Shown here in pieces: positions 11,339 to 23,500 of a stretch of DNA of 64,000 bases (the first letter of the stretch is position 1; the number at the start of each line of letters is the position of its first letter). Source of the DNA: Ptiloglossa arizonensis (Eukaryota; Arthropoda; Insecta; Hymenoptera; Colletidae); NCBI RefSeq assembly GCF_051014685.1, contig NC_135061.1, positions 2,007,029 to 2,071,028 of the forward strand. The letters are read 5' to 3'. Both the position numbers and the translations under genes were made by a program. The notes below the pieces were generated by a model. It saw only the letters and a program-made list of their open reading frames with translations. It was not told the origin of the DNA and ran no database searches.

Positions 11339-11705
11339 ATAGTTTCTTTTTGTGAAAATGAAACACCATTTTCTTGGAGTGTATCATTTTATGCAATTAT
11401 GCATTCTCCGTTTTGGAAAACGATATCACTTTACGAACAACCCAATATCTGCAACGAATAGTTTCTTTTTGTGAAAATGAAACACGATTGTTTTTAGAGT
11501 GTATCAACATTTTATGAAATTATACATTCTCCGTTTTGGAAAACGATATCACTTTACGAACAACAGAATATCTGCAACGAATAGTTTCTTTTTGTGAAAA
11601 TGAAACACGATTGTTTTTAGAGTATTCAAACATTTTATGAAATTATACATTCCCCGTTTTGGAAAACGAAATCACTTTACATACAATACAATCACTCAAC
11701 ACAAT
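11339..11705 (+). repeat. 119-121-bp tandem array derived from the MITE, three copies
   Basis: Three units begin at AGTTTCTTTTTGTGAAAATG (about 11340, 11460, 11581). Each carries the MITE interior and its right end (ACTTTACGAACAACC) followed by ATATCTGCAACGAAT. The third copy is decayed at its right end. This is a second, independent tandem expansion of the same mobile element. Confidence 0.85.
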
Positions 11706-11719
11706 ATTTAAACTTTTTA

Positions 11720-12110
11720 CACTATGGTTCGTACAAATATCGAGGATGTTCTCAAATGTAGAAAACTGTCGCGATGTTTAACGAGGTCGGTACCAAGTCA
11801 TTTTCCTCGTTTTCGAAAATTTTTTTGGGAAATATTCGGAAAGTCATTTCGTTTTCCAAAATGGAAAATATATAATTTAATGAAATCTTTATATACTCTA
11901 AAAAAATCGTGTTTCATTTTTTCCAGAGAAAACGAAACAACTTTCCGAATATACTCAATATTTCTTTGCAGATATTTCAACTTTTCACACTACGGTTCGT
12001 ACAAATATCGGGGATGTTCTCAAATGTATTAAACTGCCGCGATGTTTAACGAGGTCGGTACCAAGTCATTTTCCTCGTTTTCGAACGTTCTTTTGGGAAA
12101 CAATTCGAAA
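11720..12110 (+). repeat. Direct duplication of about 110 bp flanking a MITE copy
   Basis: The block TGGTTCGTACAAATATCGAG through CGTTTTCGAA (11723-11818) is repeated at 11992-12087 with a few changes. The MITE copy at 11832-11962 lies between the two. The pattern fits duplication of a segment with the element captured inside. Confidence 0.75.
11832..11962 (-). mobile_element. Mariner-type MITE copy, inverted orientation
   Basis: The ends TATTCGGAAAGTCATTTCG and AACTTTCCGAATA form the inverted repeat. The interior reads in reverse relative to the 10.6-kb copy (CCAAAATGGAAAATATATAA, then AAAATCGTGTTTCATTTT). The outermost TTGGGTTG is lost at both ends. Confidence 0.78.
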
Positions 12111-14446
12111 ATGGTTTTAGGAAAATTTGTATTTCTCGCGAAATTATATTTCACGGAGCCTTGGTGCTGATATAAACTGTGGTGATATTTTGAAAATATC
12201 GAGACGCTTTCAAAGAAACGATAATTTCGGAATTACCTTGATAAGTATCGAAGTAGGTGTAGAATCAGTTGTGAAACGTCTTTTGCAAATATAAGACACA
12301 GAAATTCAGCATTTACGACGATTGAAGCAAGAAAGAGATTGAATAAGTTTAATGCAAGGCCTAAAGAACTTTTAAATGAAAGGATTGCAGTCGTATGCAA
12401 CGAAACGTAACGGACAAATTGTTAAATAGCGTGGATCGATTCTTCGGTGGGTAATCAGTACCTAATATAGTGCCACGAAATATTAATTTATAAAAACGCA
12501 ACAATAATTGAGGTTTCACCTACAACCTAATCGGTACACGTTTCAAAAATTCTACTTCACCGTCCGTACATTGTACACTAAGATTTTTCATCGTTGGAAT
12601 ATTTTTGCATCCACTTCAAGTACGTATAAACATGCACAAGTGCATCGAGAAATAGTGAAATCGATTTTCTCGGGAATTGTATTTTATTTCAAGTTACGTA
12701 TATTTCACCAGCACTTCGTTCGTTTCGATGTTGCGGCGGGGTACAGTCTCGAAGAATGCAGTTTTCGATCAATAAAGCAGAGAGTTGCAAGTAATCCGAA
12801 GCACCAGGTGTTATAGAGGTCTCAGGTTGTTCGACACGTTCCAATGCAAATGTCAGGTTGAGCGTTCCGACCTCGCGTAATGCGCATGTTAATCGGCCGA
12901 GGCTACGTCGAGCAACGGTACCAACGGCATAATTCGCTCAATTTACAAGCCTTATCGCAACCGTTGCATTTAATCGTCGAGAATTAGGTTATACCGCCCA
13001 CCTGACGTTGCCGCCTTAACAGATCGTTGTTTCCAACGAATATTCCCGCGACAAAAATCTTTCCCACTAACGATGTTGTGACGAGTATCTAGGAGCTATT
13101 CGTGCAAATTTCGCTGGAACGTTAGATAAGACCACAGTGTCGAAGAATCTACCGATTCATTTTTCAATTAAAATTTTAAGCACGTAATTGGAGAGGTGGA
13201 CGAATGTAAAGTAAATCGAACAAGATGTACCTGTATGCGTAAAAAATGCAACACGACTGAAACTTTGTGGTTGAAACTTGAAGCAAAGGTGCTTCGAAGA
13301 ATACTTTCTTCAAAATTTGGAACTGAAACATTGATACGTGACAAATAGAATTTCTGTGTTAAATTGTAACCTTTGGATGATGTGTTAATCGTAACTTTTA
13401 GATAATACTGTACTTTTTGGAATGTTTTTAACAAAAGATTCGTCGATACTGCTAGTCACTGCCAATTTGTCTATTCGAGAAGATAGTGGAAAACTGTTAT
13501 GGTAAGACAATAAAGAATCGATTCAACTTACACGATACAATCTTCACCAATCCTTGTAATTTTCAAATCAATGGTGTCGGTTTTATCGTAGTCGTAAAAC
13601 GACAAATAACAATACTAGTGTACTTGTAAAATAGCTTGTTATTTTCTCGTAATTGGCACTCCTTCAATACTTTTATCGATAAGATACATATTATACAATT
13701 ATTCACAAAAAGGAAAAGTAACTCCGACTTCGACAAAGGCACGTTGAGAATCGATTGCTCTCGCGAATAAAATTCAATAACCAATCGTACATTGACATTG
13801 TCGCATTATTGTACGATCAACGTCATTAACGAACGATTTTGTTGCTTTTAGGACACTAGTCGAGCCGCAGCCCAATGATTTCGACAATGTACCCAGACCA
13901 AATGTCAATGGACACCCTGTATAATCTCAGCTGAACAAACTCTTCGGTACTACAATTTTAGTTTCGTTTGAAGTGAGCGTTGGAGTGCAATTACATTGCG
14001 TACTAGACCGTATCTCTGGTTACATTTGCGAACAACGTCGAATACTGTCAAACGGAATGACAGTCGTTCGCCTTTGACTGCCATCTGTTTCGTCGTTAGA
14101 ACCGTCATTTTCCAATAGTAAAAATAAACCGATGGATTGAAAAATTGAAGAGAAACGGAGACCAATCGGTGAGCAACGAGCACGCGTCTCGATCGACAAT
14201 TATTCTATTTACATATCGAGTGGAATTTCACAAATCCTTGCGTCTTGGTCGTTCGTTCGAATAAAAACCCACTCGAGAAGGGAAAACTGACAGGGAACTC
14301 GATTTATCAGATTTTTAAAGTTTTTCTACGTTGGTCCAAAGTACTCCAGCAACTTGGAATTTTCTTAAATCAAAGTAGGAGAAGTTTAGGACGGAAGAAA
14401 ATTCAAACTTCGAGTCTATGGTGCGCAATAAACGAGGAATGTCGAA
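12111..14446. other. Intergenic region upstream of the dehydrogenase gene
   Basis: No exon could be supported. A transposon-terminus-like ATGGACACCCTGTATA occurs at 13910-13925 without an identifiable partner end. Short open frames are scattered and unremarkable. No clear core promoter motif for the downstream gene was recognised. Confidence 0.45.
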
Positions 14447-15113
14447 ATGGATAAAATGAAGGTAACGCTACGATAATTCGATTTCTCCTCGTTAACGTGC
14501 ATACCTCGTTTCTCGAGCCATCGATACAGTATTTTTAACAGTATCGAAGTCCGAGTAACCGATAAATTGGTTGAACGACAAAAAAAAAAAATTGTCACCG
14601 AAGATTCGGTGGTTTTGAAACTTGTGAATTGGAAAGATCAAATTGTCGATTGAATATGATTTTCAGCACATTGTCGCTTACATAACTGGAGGCGGTAACG
14701 GTATTGGAAAGGCCATCGCGGAGAAAATTGTTTGTCAAGGTGGTAAAGTGGTGCTGGCAGATATATCTTGCAACGCAGCTAAACTTGCCGAGAAAATGGG
14801 CGAGAAAGCTTTATTTTCGTGTACCGACGTAAGTTAAGTTCCTCGCAAAATTTCGCTTCCATTTCTTACGTACGAGTAAACCTGTCCGTTCTATCGAATA
14901 AAATAGAATTAAAGGATTGTAAATATTTTCACCACCTTCGAATGTGTTTTTAAACGCTGTAAAACGGTTTACGAGGTGGTGATCGCATTTAGTTGCGTTT
15001 AGTTTTATCTTGAGACGTACACCTTCTGGAAATTACGTATTGCAAAGTTGAAGAATACTTTTCCATTTCACCTACTTTCGTTCGACTCGACTAATATATA
15101 AATATATATATAA

Positions 15114-15166
<53 letters not shown>

Positions 15167-18100
15167 TAATATATATAAACTCGCGAACGAGTTTTACAAA
15201 CGGCAACAATATTAAGTGTAATCGAAACGGTTGAAAAATAATTATTCGGAACATCTGTGAAATATTTCGAGGTCAATAATAAAATGACAAATCACGCTTT
15301 GCAAATTCGAGAAACGAAGAAAATTAAGAGCCACCTATTCTTTTCTATTTGTGAATATTGGAATATAAGGGGTGCTTCATCCCTTCGATGTTATCTTGGA
15401 AAGTATTGAAGATATAATAATTGCACACAAATGTTTCACGGTTTCTCGAGTAAATTAATATTCGTACATAGGTGCTGTACAGTATAAGTAACGATAATTG
15501 AAAATTCCTTTTTTTATTTATCCTTCGATCGTACAATTTTCTATCGTGTCGGAAAAAGTAAGCTATTATTATCCTAAACTCGCTTAAAGCAACAATTTGT
15601 CTTACGATTGGAAATCGATGAATCGATGAATAGAATTATATTTTATTAAAATAAAGAAACTGTTGCCTAAATCTAGATCAACTCGACGTTTTCAAAGAGA
15701 ATCGTCGACGTGACGTTTGTTTCAATATAGAGAGTAATAACGAACAAATTACGAGAAAATATACCGGCGCATAATATTTTTAACCGGCTCGAAACATAAA
15801 TCTCGTCCAAATTCGTACGTTTAAATATATTTTCTTAAAAATATTAAAAAGAAACCTTTGTAGAATGTTTTCGAAAAGAAAATTTAACGTTTACGAGGAC
15901 GTTATTGAAACTCGAGTTAAACGTTAATTTCGATGAATTGCAACTTGGAATGCTTTTGTATATAATTCTTCTAAACGCTAAGCTTTGCAGCTGTGTTAAT
16001 TGTCTCGTTTTCTCGACGAGAAGCTCTCTTTCTCGTTTACGAAACCGGAACTTTAAAGCTCCCCGGCAACGGACTCCCGACAACTAATTTCTGCTTTCAT
16101 TAACTTCGTCGAACCGTTTGTAGACACATTTTCTGGGTAAATTAATATTGTCCGGCAGATTGTCCGATATTGAACAGCCATCTTTAAATTTCTAGGCCAC
16201 CAGCACGCTTAGCGCTTAAGAATTTAATAACAGTGCATCTTTCTTCCGATGTAGACGTCTCTGCTGCAGCAGCCATTTTGGTAACCAGTGGAATAAATCC
16301 TGATGATTACTGGATTGTTCGATAAATTTTGTCGATCGATAAAACTTATTATCTAGGTTACTAGGTAATAGTAGTATTATTAGTAGTAATCTAAGATATA
16401 GTATGTATCTATAGTATATAGGATATATAGTAGTACTAAATATAGTATTATATTTTGATAGTACTAGTACCTAGTACTATCAAAGTAGTGGGTAGTAGTA
16501 GTACCTAGGACTATCAAAGTAGTGGGTAGTAGTAGTACCTAGTACTATCAAAGTGGTGGGTAGTAGTAGTATCTAGTACTATCAAAGTAGTGGGTAGTAG
16601 TAGTACCTAGTACTATCAAAATTGTAGGTAGTAGTAGTACCTAGTACTATCAAAGTAATGGGTAGTAGTAGTACCCAGGACTATCAAAGTAGTGGGTAGT
16701 AGTAGTACCTAGGACTATCAAAGTAGTGGGTAGTAATAGTACCTAGGACTATCAAAGTAGTGGGTAGTAGTAGTACCTAGTATTATCAAAGTAGTGGGTT
16801 GTAGTAGTAGTAGTACCTAGGACTATCAAAGTAGTGGGTAGTAGTAGTACCTAGTACTAGTAGTAGTAGTACCCCAGATAATAAATTTTATCGAACGACA
16901 AACGTTATTAAACAACCTAGTAAACACAGCTAAGAACTTGTCGAAATTTTACGTTACTATAGTATTACGTTATTATAGGTAACTGCGTCGAGCAAAACTC
17001 GAATCCGTTAATAACGCACATCTTCTACGCAAAAGGGTACCGAGAAATATTTTGCAGGTTAGGAACGAGAAGGATGTGGAAGAGAGCCTGAAATGCGCGA
17101 AAGCAAAGTTCGGCGGGGTGAACGTGCTCGTCAATGCTGCAGCTGTCTTCGGTTGCGAGCCATTGTACGATTTCAAGAGCAAGAAACCTCATTCGGTCGA
17201 TCTGTACAGGTGTCTGTACGAGACCAACGTTTGGGGTGTGTTCAACGTTACTCGTTTAATGGTCGGCATGATGGCAGAGAACAAACCAGATGCCCATCGA
17301 CACAGAGGCGTTATTATTAATTTCTCGAGCGCGTTCGCGAACGACTCGCCGCCACGAATGGTCGCTTATGGTAGCGCAAGCGCTGCAGTTGCTGGAATGA
17401 CGATACCTTTCGCGAGAGGAATCGCTGAGAAAGGAATACGCGTTGTCGGTATATGCCCTGGTTTTATAAACAGCCCCATGACAGGTAAATCGATGATTCG
17501 AATCACTCGATACTTTACAATCACTTTTTGCTGAACGAAACTTAACCCTTTGCGACGAAGTCGTTACGCATGATCGCGTCAACTGGTGTATACACTTTTG
17601 ACCACTTTCGCGCAGAGAGGTCCAAAGAAAATCATAAAATTATTTAGAAGTATGTCAAATCGACATAGGTTTGCGAATCCTCGTGTTTGTTTTCAATTAA
17701 ATTCATAGTTTCGTCGAAGATGCTCCATGTATCTATCTTTCGTTTCCAGACGAGAGTTAGAGAGTAGAATTCTTATCACAGAATCGACAATGCACTCGAA
17801 TACTGCAAATCTATAGTACGATTTCTTTGGAGTACAAACGAAACGAATTTGTTCGATCGCGAAGGTGCGATAAACTGAGAAATATTTGTTACGAATTATT
17901 GTTACATTCTTTTAGGTCGATTTTTCAATTATTCTCCGGTAGAATTACACTTTTCTTACTCCCAAACTCAATCGTTCAACATTTTAAAAATCACACCAAA
18001 GAACCTCCCAATTACTCCTAAACTGATTCCCTTGTATAGACGTTATACGCAGAGGGTTAAGTAATCGTAACTCGTTATCGAAAAAGAAAAAAAAAACCTT

Positions 18101-18386
18101 TTCCATCCGAAAGAAATTTTACAAACCTTGATGAAAAAGACGACAATTTTCGTAACACGATTCGAATGTTCGCTCGCGTTCAGCTCGGTTCAAACCGGAA
18201 GAGAAGAAAACCTGGATCGCGATGAAACTAACTCCGCGTCGTTTCGGATGTACCGAAGAAGTGGCGCATTTGGTCCAAGCGTGCATCGAGAATCCATTGA
18301 TCAACGGCGAGAACATACGCATCGATATGGGATTCCGATACAACCAGACTGGAGACGGTCAACAAGAGGATTCGAAGAAGTGTTAA
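14447..18386 (+). CDS. Short-chain dehydrogenase/reductase, HSD17B10 (3-hydroxyacyl-CoA dehydrogenase type 2)-like, 4 exons, catalytic Lys replaced
   Basis: The coding exons are 14447-14461, 14667-14828, 17058-17484 and 18184-18386, giving 268 residues. All introns are GT-AG (phases 0, 0, 1) and the stop is TAA at 18384. Visible SDR landmarks are the cofactor loop TGGGNGIG (residues 12-19), Asp37 after the second strand (NAD preference), D59-V60, NAAA at 85-88 (family usually NxAG), Asn116, Ser149/150, Tyr163 and PG at 193-194. The C-terminus RRFGCTEEVAHLVQ through INGENIRID strongly resembles HSD17B10, the mitochondrial NAD-dependent enzyme of isoleucine and short-chain acyl-CoA breakdown. 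The Tyr-x-x-x-Lys motif reads Y-G-S-A-S, so the catalytic lysine is Ser167. A hydrophilic tail of about 12 residues extends past the usual end. The start rests on a 5-codon first exon (MDKMK) whose donor phase fits. It may be a divergent paralogue, possibly non-catalytic. Confidence 0.9.
15098..15178. repeat. (TA)n microsatellite in dehydrogenase intron 2
   Basis: An almost pure TA run of about 60 bp with interrupted TA-rich edges. Confidence 0.95.
16395..16875. repeat. About 34-bp minisatellite in dehydrogenase intron 2, about 12 copies
   Basis: The unit combines GGTAGTAGTAGTACCTAG with GACTATCAAAGTAGTG. Neighbouring copies differ at single positions (GGACTA or GTACTA; AGTAGTGG or AATTGTAGG). 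TAGTACTA and CTAG cores make each unit partly palindromic. It lies wholly within the 2.2-kb intron and has no reading-frame role. Confidence 0.95.
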
Positions 18387-18663
18387 ATAACGTTTCTCGC
18401 GTTGAAGAAACATTGATTGGTCTGTGTCGATGGAAAGTTCGTTTCGCACCGTTAGAACGATAGACCGAGAACAAACGATGATTCGTATATCGCGATTCGG
18501 TCAGGTTCGGCGGGTCTTTATCGATAATCGATTTTTCGTTTCTTCCCGAGTGGATTGTCGTCCGGTTCGCGTATCGTCCGCGTTTAATCCGCGTTTCGTC
18601 CGCCGAGTACAGCAACCATCGAACACGTTTGCACGTCAGGGGGGACACTTACGTTCCGTGTTT

Positions 18664-18669
18664 AATAAA
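18664..18669 (+). terminator. Polyadenylation signal of the dehydrogenase gene
   Basis: A canonical AATAAA lies 278 bp after the TAA stop and is the first one downstream. It implies a 3' UTR of roughly 300 bases. Confidence 0.65.
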
Positions 18670-18689
18670 TGTTTCTCGTTGTATCATCG

Positions 18690-19640
18690 ATCGAGTCTCG
18701 TCCGTTAACGTCGATCAGTCGTTGAAAATCCGTGCGGAGATATCGCGATAAAAATGACGGCCGTGGTAACCGTCGAGAGACGCGATCAGCCAACGGATTC
18801 TCGAGCACGTCCCGAAGACGGCGTCATCAGCGACGACGTGCAACCGCACCGCACCGCACCGCCACCTACTTTCTCCCGGATAAAATTTATGTATGGAAAT
18901 ATCCGCGCGCGAGCATTACGCATGTAGAATATCACGACCAGCAGCTGGAGGCCCTCCCGTGACGACACTTCGTAGGAAAATGTATTTTAACGCTCACGAT
19001 GGAACCACCAATGTGGAAATACGCGCTCGAGCGACCCTTTCCTTTCCCGCGCCATTCGTTTTCTACCGGTCGTCTCCACCCGCGAACCTCTCGCCGAACC
19101 CCGCGCCAACGGAATCTCCATCGACAACCCTACAAGCATCGAAGCCGCGAGAACTACATAGTCGAGAGCTTCTTTCATATTTCTACGTGTAGATTTGCGG
19201 TACAGAGCCGCGTTCCCGCGGCCACGAACCTCCTCATGTTTTATGCACACACGATGACAATTTTACCAGGCGGGAACAGATTGTTACGCTCGGGGATGAG
19301 TCGGTCAGCGAAGACGTCGCTTCGTTATCGAGGATCTTACCTCACCTTCTTTTACATCTCTCCCGAAAGCTATACTCGAAAACGCGTACGAAGATTTTAC
19401 GGGGAATTTTTACTTTTTATTATACCTCGGTACCCGGTCCTCTTACAGAGGAACTTCAGAACCGATATTTGACGATTTTAATAGATTTCGAGTACACGAC
19501 TATTGGTATTGTAAACGTAGACGTGTGTAGCCAGTATCGACGAAGATAAGTTTGAGATTTAAACAATGTGTAACATATGTAATCGTATTGTCATCGTGAA
19601 TATTATACCTTCGTAATTTCACTTCTCTTGTACGAGCGTT
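18690..19640. other. Intergenic, CpG-rich in its first half; no gene supported
   Basis: Overlapping open frames of 60-157 codons lie on both strands between 18.7 and 19.5 kb. They have no recognised domain, no agreed start and no splice support. Raised GC explains their length. Confidence 0.45.
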
Positions 19641-19654
19641 ATTTATTTATTTCA

Positions 19655-20115
19655 TTCAGAAAGGCGACACTCGGAAGGTATCTCGAAACGTTCAATGAAC
19701 GAGGACAAATTAATTGTCTCTCTAGATTGATGTAAAATGCCACTGTGAATGGGACACGATATCACGACTTGTTGACTGGCTGGTTTTTGCATCAGGAAGG
19801 TCTTGAGATTTGGATGATATTTCGTTTCAACAAAATGGTGCTCCTTGGCACGCAGCGAACGAAACAATGGCACTTTTGCAAACAAAATTTCCGCAACGCG
19901 TAATTTCTCGAAGAGGTGACGTCAATTGGCCACCAAGATCGTGCGATTTGTAATCTTTGAACCTTTTTCTTGGGATCGCGTCAAGAGTAAGGTTTACGCC
20001 GACGATCCAGAGACAATTGAACCGAAAGACAACATCGAACGCGTCATTGGTGAAATTCAGCAACGAGTGACTCCGTTTCGAAATTTTCGTCGAACAAATC
20101 CGTAGAAACGCGTGG
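19655..20115 (+). pseudogene. Dead mariner-family transposase fragment
   Basis: Conceptual translation shows the mariner core: FQQNGAPWHA (19823 onward) and VISRRGDVNWPPRSCDL, ending at TAA 19951. Then, after a frame change near 19970, come KSKVYADDPETI and IERVIGEIQQR. In the family the first motif normally carries the catalytic Asp (QQDGA), which is Asn here. The position after the WPPRSCDL motif where the third acidic residue is expected also reads Asn. Internal stops, a frameshift and the missing N-terminal DNA-binding half show it is dead. No flanking inverted repeats were found. It lies between the two clear genes. Confidence 0.8.
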
Positions 20116-20534
20116 TCGTTTGGATTCTCGCGATACTTTCTCTTCTTTCTTCGCCGCATTATTTGTCTTTCAATTCGGTCAGAAACTTTCGTTCTCGTAT
20201 TCGACGAGTAAAAGATTAGCTACATCGGGTTCGAACGAAAACAGCTCAACCTGGAATCGAACAACTCCATCGTTTCGTTTACGAATCTCCAGTTTTTGCG
20301 AAATAAATTGAGTAAAGGTCACGGACAACATGGAACGCGTTGGAAAGGCAGGAAAGACTCGCTCGACGCGCAAAGTATTCGAACGGATCGAATGACACGG
20401 TTGTAGTTCGATTGCAGTGTTACTATATTTCTTCACTGTTAACTTAATCCATACTTTTATACATAATTTTGCATTAAGTACGTATCACGAGTTTCAACGG
20501 AACGTAGGCCCGATGAAAATACTATTCGTTAGCT
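20116..20534. other. 3' flank of the mucin-like gene
   Basis: This is the presumed 3' UTR and downstream region of the minus-strand gene. No canonical AATAAA (TTTATT on the plus strand) occurs in these 419 bases. Polyadenylation must use a variant signal or lie further downstream, inside or beyond the transposase relic. Confidence 0.4.
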
Positions 20535-23500
20535 TCAATCGTCTGCTGCTACTTCCATCGAGAAACGGATTCCGCGCGGGTTCTGTCCTGCCGAATAGAT
20601 GACGCTTCTGCTGATTGCTTCGACGGTGCTCACACCTTCCCGGAGCACAATATTCCTCACGGTGTACAGTGGATTTTTCATCGCTGCGTTGTAGTATATC
20701 CATAGAACGTCGTTGCTCAAGTTGTTGAGCGCAAGCACGGGGTTGCGGCTGCGTACCGCCCTGCTTGTGGCTCTCTGTATGGCGACGCGTAGATTTCTCT
20801 CACCGGGTGACAGTGCACGCGCTGTTGCATTTCTGGCGGACTGAATGCTGCTGCGCAGACCGGGCAGATCCGGGAATTGGTATATGGGTTTTGGCACTGG
20901 TATCAGAACTACCGGTACGCTGACATTCCTGAAGTCAATGTTGGAGAACACCCTCGACAGGTTGACCATAGGACTGTAGCTCAGCTGTTGCACGGTGTTG
21001 TTTTTATTGCCCCCTTCGGCGGACCTCTTCGCGATTTTAATAGTTGGAATACGAATAGTTGGAGTAAAGACGGTGGAATCGATGCGGACGGTTGGAATAC
21101 GAATGATTGGAACGCGAACTGTTGAAACGTTGATCTTTGGAATATTAGGTATTAGATTGGGGATTGGAACGCGAACTGTTGAAACGTTGATCTTTGGAAT
21201 ATTAGGTATTAGATTGGGGATTGGAACGCGAACTGTTGAAACGTTGATCTTTGGAATATTAGGTATTAGATTGGGGATTGGAACGCGAACTGTTGGAACG
21301 TTGATGCTTGGAATATTAGGAATTAGATTGGGGATTGGGATGCGAGCCGTTTGAATAGGGTTGAATTGAACACGGGTACTCGCTACACTAGAAGCCGTTG
21401 TAGTGGTCGTAGGTCTGGGACGGTGAGTGTGCGTGGGTCTCACACGGGGAGTAGTGGTAGGTCTAGGACGGCGAGTGCGCGTAGGTCTGGTACGGGGAGT
21501 AGTAGTGGGTCTGGGACGGTGAGTGTGCGTAGGTCTGGGACGGTGAGTGTGCGTAGGTCTAGGACGGGGAGTAGTAGTAGGTCTAGGACGGTGAGTGTGC
21601 GTAGGTCTAGGACGGTGAGTGTGCGTAGGTCTAGTTCGTTGAGTAGTCGTTACACGAGGAGTAGTGGAGGGACTTTCTGTGGTAGTAGTACTCGAAGATT
21701 CGGTAGATGGCTCGGTTGTAGAAGCAACGGTAGAAGAAGACTCAGTAGGAGAAGTACTTGGTGCAGACGTTGCAACGGTTGTACTGGTTTCGTCACTTCC
21801 GGAAGCATCTGTGGTTGGAGCACCACTGCTAGAAGTGGACTCGGAAGCAGCGGTAGTTGACGAAGGAGGGGCACTGGATGCGCTGGGTTCGCTGCTCGGG
21901 GGACTACTCTCGCTGACGGCGGTGGTTGACGAAGGAGGGGCACTGGATGCGCTGGGTTCGCTGCTCGGGGAACTACTCTCGCTGGCGGCGGTAGTTGACG
22001 AAGGAGGGGCACTGGATGCGCTGGGTTCGCTGCTCGGGGGACTACTCTCGCTGGCGGCGGTGGTTGACGAAGGAGGGGCACTGGATGCGCTGGGTTCGCT
22101 GCTCGGGGAACTACTCTCGCTGGCGGCGGTAGTTGACGAAGGAGGGGCACTGGATGCGCTGGGTTCGCTGCTCGGGGGACTACTCTCGCTGGCGGCGGTG
22201 GTTGACGAAGGAGGGGCACTGGATGCGCTGGGTTCGCTGCTCGGGGGACTACTCTCGCTGGCGGCGGTAGTTGACGAAGGAGGAGCACTGGATGGGCTGG
22301 GATCGCTGCTCGGGGGACTACTCTCGCTGGCGGCGGTGGTTGACGAAGGAGGGGCACTGGATGCGCTGGGTTCGCTGCTCGGGGGACTACTCTCGCTGGC
22401 GGCGGTAGTTGACGAAGGAGGAGCACTGGATGGGCTGGGATCGCTGCTCGGGGAACTACTCTCGCTGACGGCGGTAGTTGACGAAGGAGGAGCACTGGAT
22501 GGGCTGGGATCGCTGCTCGGGGAACTACTCTCGCTGGCGGCGGTAGTTGACGAAGGAGGAGCACTGGATGCGCTAGGTTCGCGGCTCGGGGAACTACTCT
22601 CGCTAGCAGCGGTAGACGAAGGAGGGGCAGAACTAGATTTGTTTTCATCATCGTTTGGGGAACTACTTCTAGCACTAAGTCCGTTAGGAACACCAATCGT
22701 GGTAGACGAAGCACTAGATCCACCTTCGGTTGTGGAACCACTGGTAGAAGAGGGTTGGCTAGCAGCGGTTGTCGAAGAAGGACGTGGTCGATTTGGACAA
22801 TGTGGACGATGATGCGGAGGACGCGGACGGAACGGTAAATTTGTACCGGGACGTCCTGGAATATGTGGACGATTTGGAATGTGTGTACCATTCGGGCGAT
22901 TCGGGGGACTTGGAATTGGAAGAGTACCGTTCGGGCGACCGGGCCGATTCGGAATTGGAACGGTACCGTTAGGGCGACCGGGTCGATTCGGGATTGGAAG
23001 AGTACCATTCGGGCGATTTGGGCGACTCGGGATTGGAAGAGTACCATTCGGGCGATTTGGGCGACTCGGGATTGGAAGAGTACCATTTGGGCGATTTGGG
23101 CGATTCGGGATTGGAAGAGTACCATTCGGGCGACCGGGACGATTTGGAATTGGAATGGTACCGTTCGGGCGACCGGGTAGTACCGGAACTGGAATAGTAC
23201 CATTTGGGCGATTTGGGCGACTCGGGATTGGAAGAGTACCATTCGGGCGACCGGGACGATTTGGAAGTGGAATGGTACCGTTCGGGCGACCGGGTAGTAC
23301 CGGAACTGGAATAGTACCATTTGGGCGATTTGGGCGACTCGGGATTGGAAGAGTACCATTCGGGCGACCGGGACGATTTGGAAGTGGTATGGTACCGTTA
23401 GGGCGACCGGGTAGTACCGGAACTGGAATAGTACCATTTGGGCGATTTGGGCGACTCGGGATTGGAAGAGTACCGTTCGGGCGACCGGGTAGTACCGGAA

